Positions 62,800-64,000 of a stretch of DNA of 64,000 nt are shown here, piece after piece. Both the position numbers and the translations under genes were made by a program. The notes below the pieces were generated by a model, which was not told the origin of the DNA, did not search any database, and saw nothing but the letters and a program-made list of their open reading frames with translations. How positions within the stretch are numbered: the stretch's first letter is position 1; the number at the start of each line of letters is the position of its first letter. This DNA comes from Euglena gracilis (lineage: Eukaryota; Euglenida; Euglenophyceae; Euglenales), in assembly GCA_039621445.1 (NCBI GenBank), contig CP154956.1, positions 23,424,743 through 23,488,742 of the forward strand, read 5' to 3'.

Positions 62800-63340
62800 G
62801 GCCCCTAGGGGGTTTTAAGTTTGGGAGGAGGTATATTTGAGGCTTAGTAAATTCACCAACCTAGGTCGTAGAGATGAAGCGCACGCACAAGCACTTACCT
62901 TCTGCTGGTGAGAATTACGGGCTAAGTTGCTTCCGAAACGTATATTACTTTCTCTGCTTTTGCCCCTGGCACTGAGTTTGATAAAAAATAATGGGAAACG
63001 GTTGGACTTTTCCATTTACATATTTTGTCGGAAGAACCGATGTTCAAGCTTTTGTTGCATTTTCGAAAAAAAGGATTTCTATATGAGTGTCCAAAATTAT
63101 TCCAGCATTTTCAGGCTTTTGCTTTGTTTTAAATCTTCCAGTGGTTTTCTCATCACAAAGTCTCCCATCCTGAAAATTTTACACAGAGCTAAACTTCATC
63201 AACATTGTCATCCAATTACATCATTTTCATGAACGTTTTTCATGTGCATTACTTTTTAGTTTTGAACATGTATGCACTTCCGATGCAGTTGTTGGTTTCA
63301 AATCCAACCCAAAATTATGGCCACTGCACTCCCCCATTAT
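62800..63340. other. No gene seen
   Basis: AT-rich sequence of intron type. A frame at 62927-63232 (+) has no motif. Confidence 0.4.
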
Positions 63341-63444
63341 GTCAAAATGGCCTGACATGGCCTGGAATGGCCTGGAATGGCCTGGAATGGGCAAACCTTT
63401 GGGCTTCGCTGGAGATGCCTGGTTGTGCCCACCGATTGTTGTTG

Positions 63445-63547
<103 letters not shown>

Positions 63548-63655
63548 GGCCTGTATGTGGCCCCGCGCATGACGGGCGATGCGGAGGACCTGCTGGCGGA
63601 GGCCCGCCGGCTGCTGGGGGCCAGCCAGTGGAAGTCCGCCTCCTTCGTGGCGGGC
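63548..63655 (+). CDS. Coiled-coil exon K (36 codons, phase 0-0)
   Basis: The (GT)n tract ends in TGCAG, then GLYVAPRMTGDAEDLLAEAR and RLLGASQWKSASFVAG, donor GGC|GTCGTG (GTC|GTGACC three bases later is an alternative). Helical with a DLLAEARRLL core and GC-rich codons as in exons D, F, G and I. Both borders lie between codons. It may be the last exon of the series in the window or belong to the next part of the gene beyond the edge. Confidence 0.55.
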
Positions 63656-64000
63656 GTCGTGACCTCCCGCCCTGGCTGGAATGGGCAGGGGAGGAGGTCC
63701 CCCCACAGACATGCCCCTCCTGAATGCCACATCGAAAGTTGTTGATGATGTCCACAGAAGTTGCTTGCCGGCTGGCTGGTCTTCCACTCATGTTCTTGTG
63801 ACCCTCCCTCGTTTCCATCAACGCCTGCTGTTCTGACTGCAACTTTTTTCATCAAGTTTTCGGTACCACAGGAGGGGTTCACACATCCTGGCATTATTAT
63901 ATATTACAATTATATTTACCCCCCCAATAGAAAGCCCCCCCCGGGGGGGTTTAGTTTTTCCTCCCAAATATATGCCCCCCCCAATACAAAGCCTGCTGAT
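63656..64000. other. Window end, intron-like
   Basis: Ends in CCCCCCCAATAGAAAGCCCC-type repeats (63917 onwards) related to 61540. No gene resolved. Confidence 0.4.

Noticed and set aside
61670-62808. Poly-Ile and poly-Leu membrane-like proteins
   Set aside because: They are translations of the ATT/CTT microsatellite.

Overview
This is a window of nuclear DNA from a eukaryote, most likely a repeat-rich protist or alga; I cannot name the species. There is no operon layout, no bacterial gene order and no recognisable rRNA or tRNA gene. Coding sequence occurs mainly as pieces of retroelements and transposases, and as short GC-rich exons with consensus-like splice signals separated by kilobases of low-complexity DNA. 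Long C and G homopolymers (7-14 nt), short GC hairpins and minisatellites are very frequent. Interstitial TTAGGG-type repeats near 49.5-49.75 kb hint at a TTAGGG telomere type.

Layout. 0-4.4 kb: A/C-rich DNA with no convincing gene. 4.4-7.5 kb: a decayed gag-like gene with a coiled-coil N-terminus, a capsid-like segment and two CCHC zinc knuckles, interrupted by a hairpin-rich insertion. 8.3-8.65 kb: a GCGC-palindrome repeat field. 10.0-16.9 kb: two degenerate non-LTR retroelements in tandem, of the type with a reverse transcriptase, a CCHC knuckle and a C-terminal restriction-like endonuclease (RLE, as in the R2 group). Five more pieces of this broad family lie at 18.9-20.4 (-, carrying a 2A-like motif), 20.4-20.76 (+), 22.3-23.0 (-), 24.5-24.95 (both strands) and 29.55-30.3 kb (-). 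23.46-29.3 kb: a rearranged block with two near-identical 1.03-kb inverted arms, a direct duplication carrying a BED-finger (hAT-type) coding segment, a non-autonomous hAT element in each duplicate, and small TA-flanked MITEs with poly-C tips. 31.3-35.0 kb: a foldback element with about 1.05-kb arms, three copies of its terminal repeat, and about 17 copies of the palindrome CCAGGCGCAATTGCGCCTGG or variants. 35.2-36.0 kb: candidate minus-strand exons. 36-44 kb: hairpins, satellites and a third poly-C-tipped element.

43-63.7 kb: about a dozen short plus-strand exons rich in Glu, Lys, Gln, Leu and Ala. They read as one large coiled-coil gene, or several, whose introns are packed with 10-bp-period minisatellites. 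The clearest exons are all symmetrical phase 0-0 units (36, 37, 51, 75, 25, 44 and 19 codons). The rest is an approximately 1-kb compound trinucleotide array (61.8-62.8 kb) and a (GT)n tract placed directly before an exon.

The coding remnants do not form a pathway. The window records repeated invasion by RLE retroelements, hAT elements and TA-inserting MITEs, followed by foldback rearrangement, beside what is probably one long host gene. All calls come from reading sequence alone; splice joints and gene boundaries are inferences.
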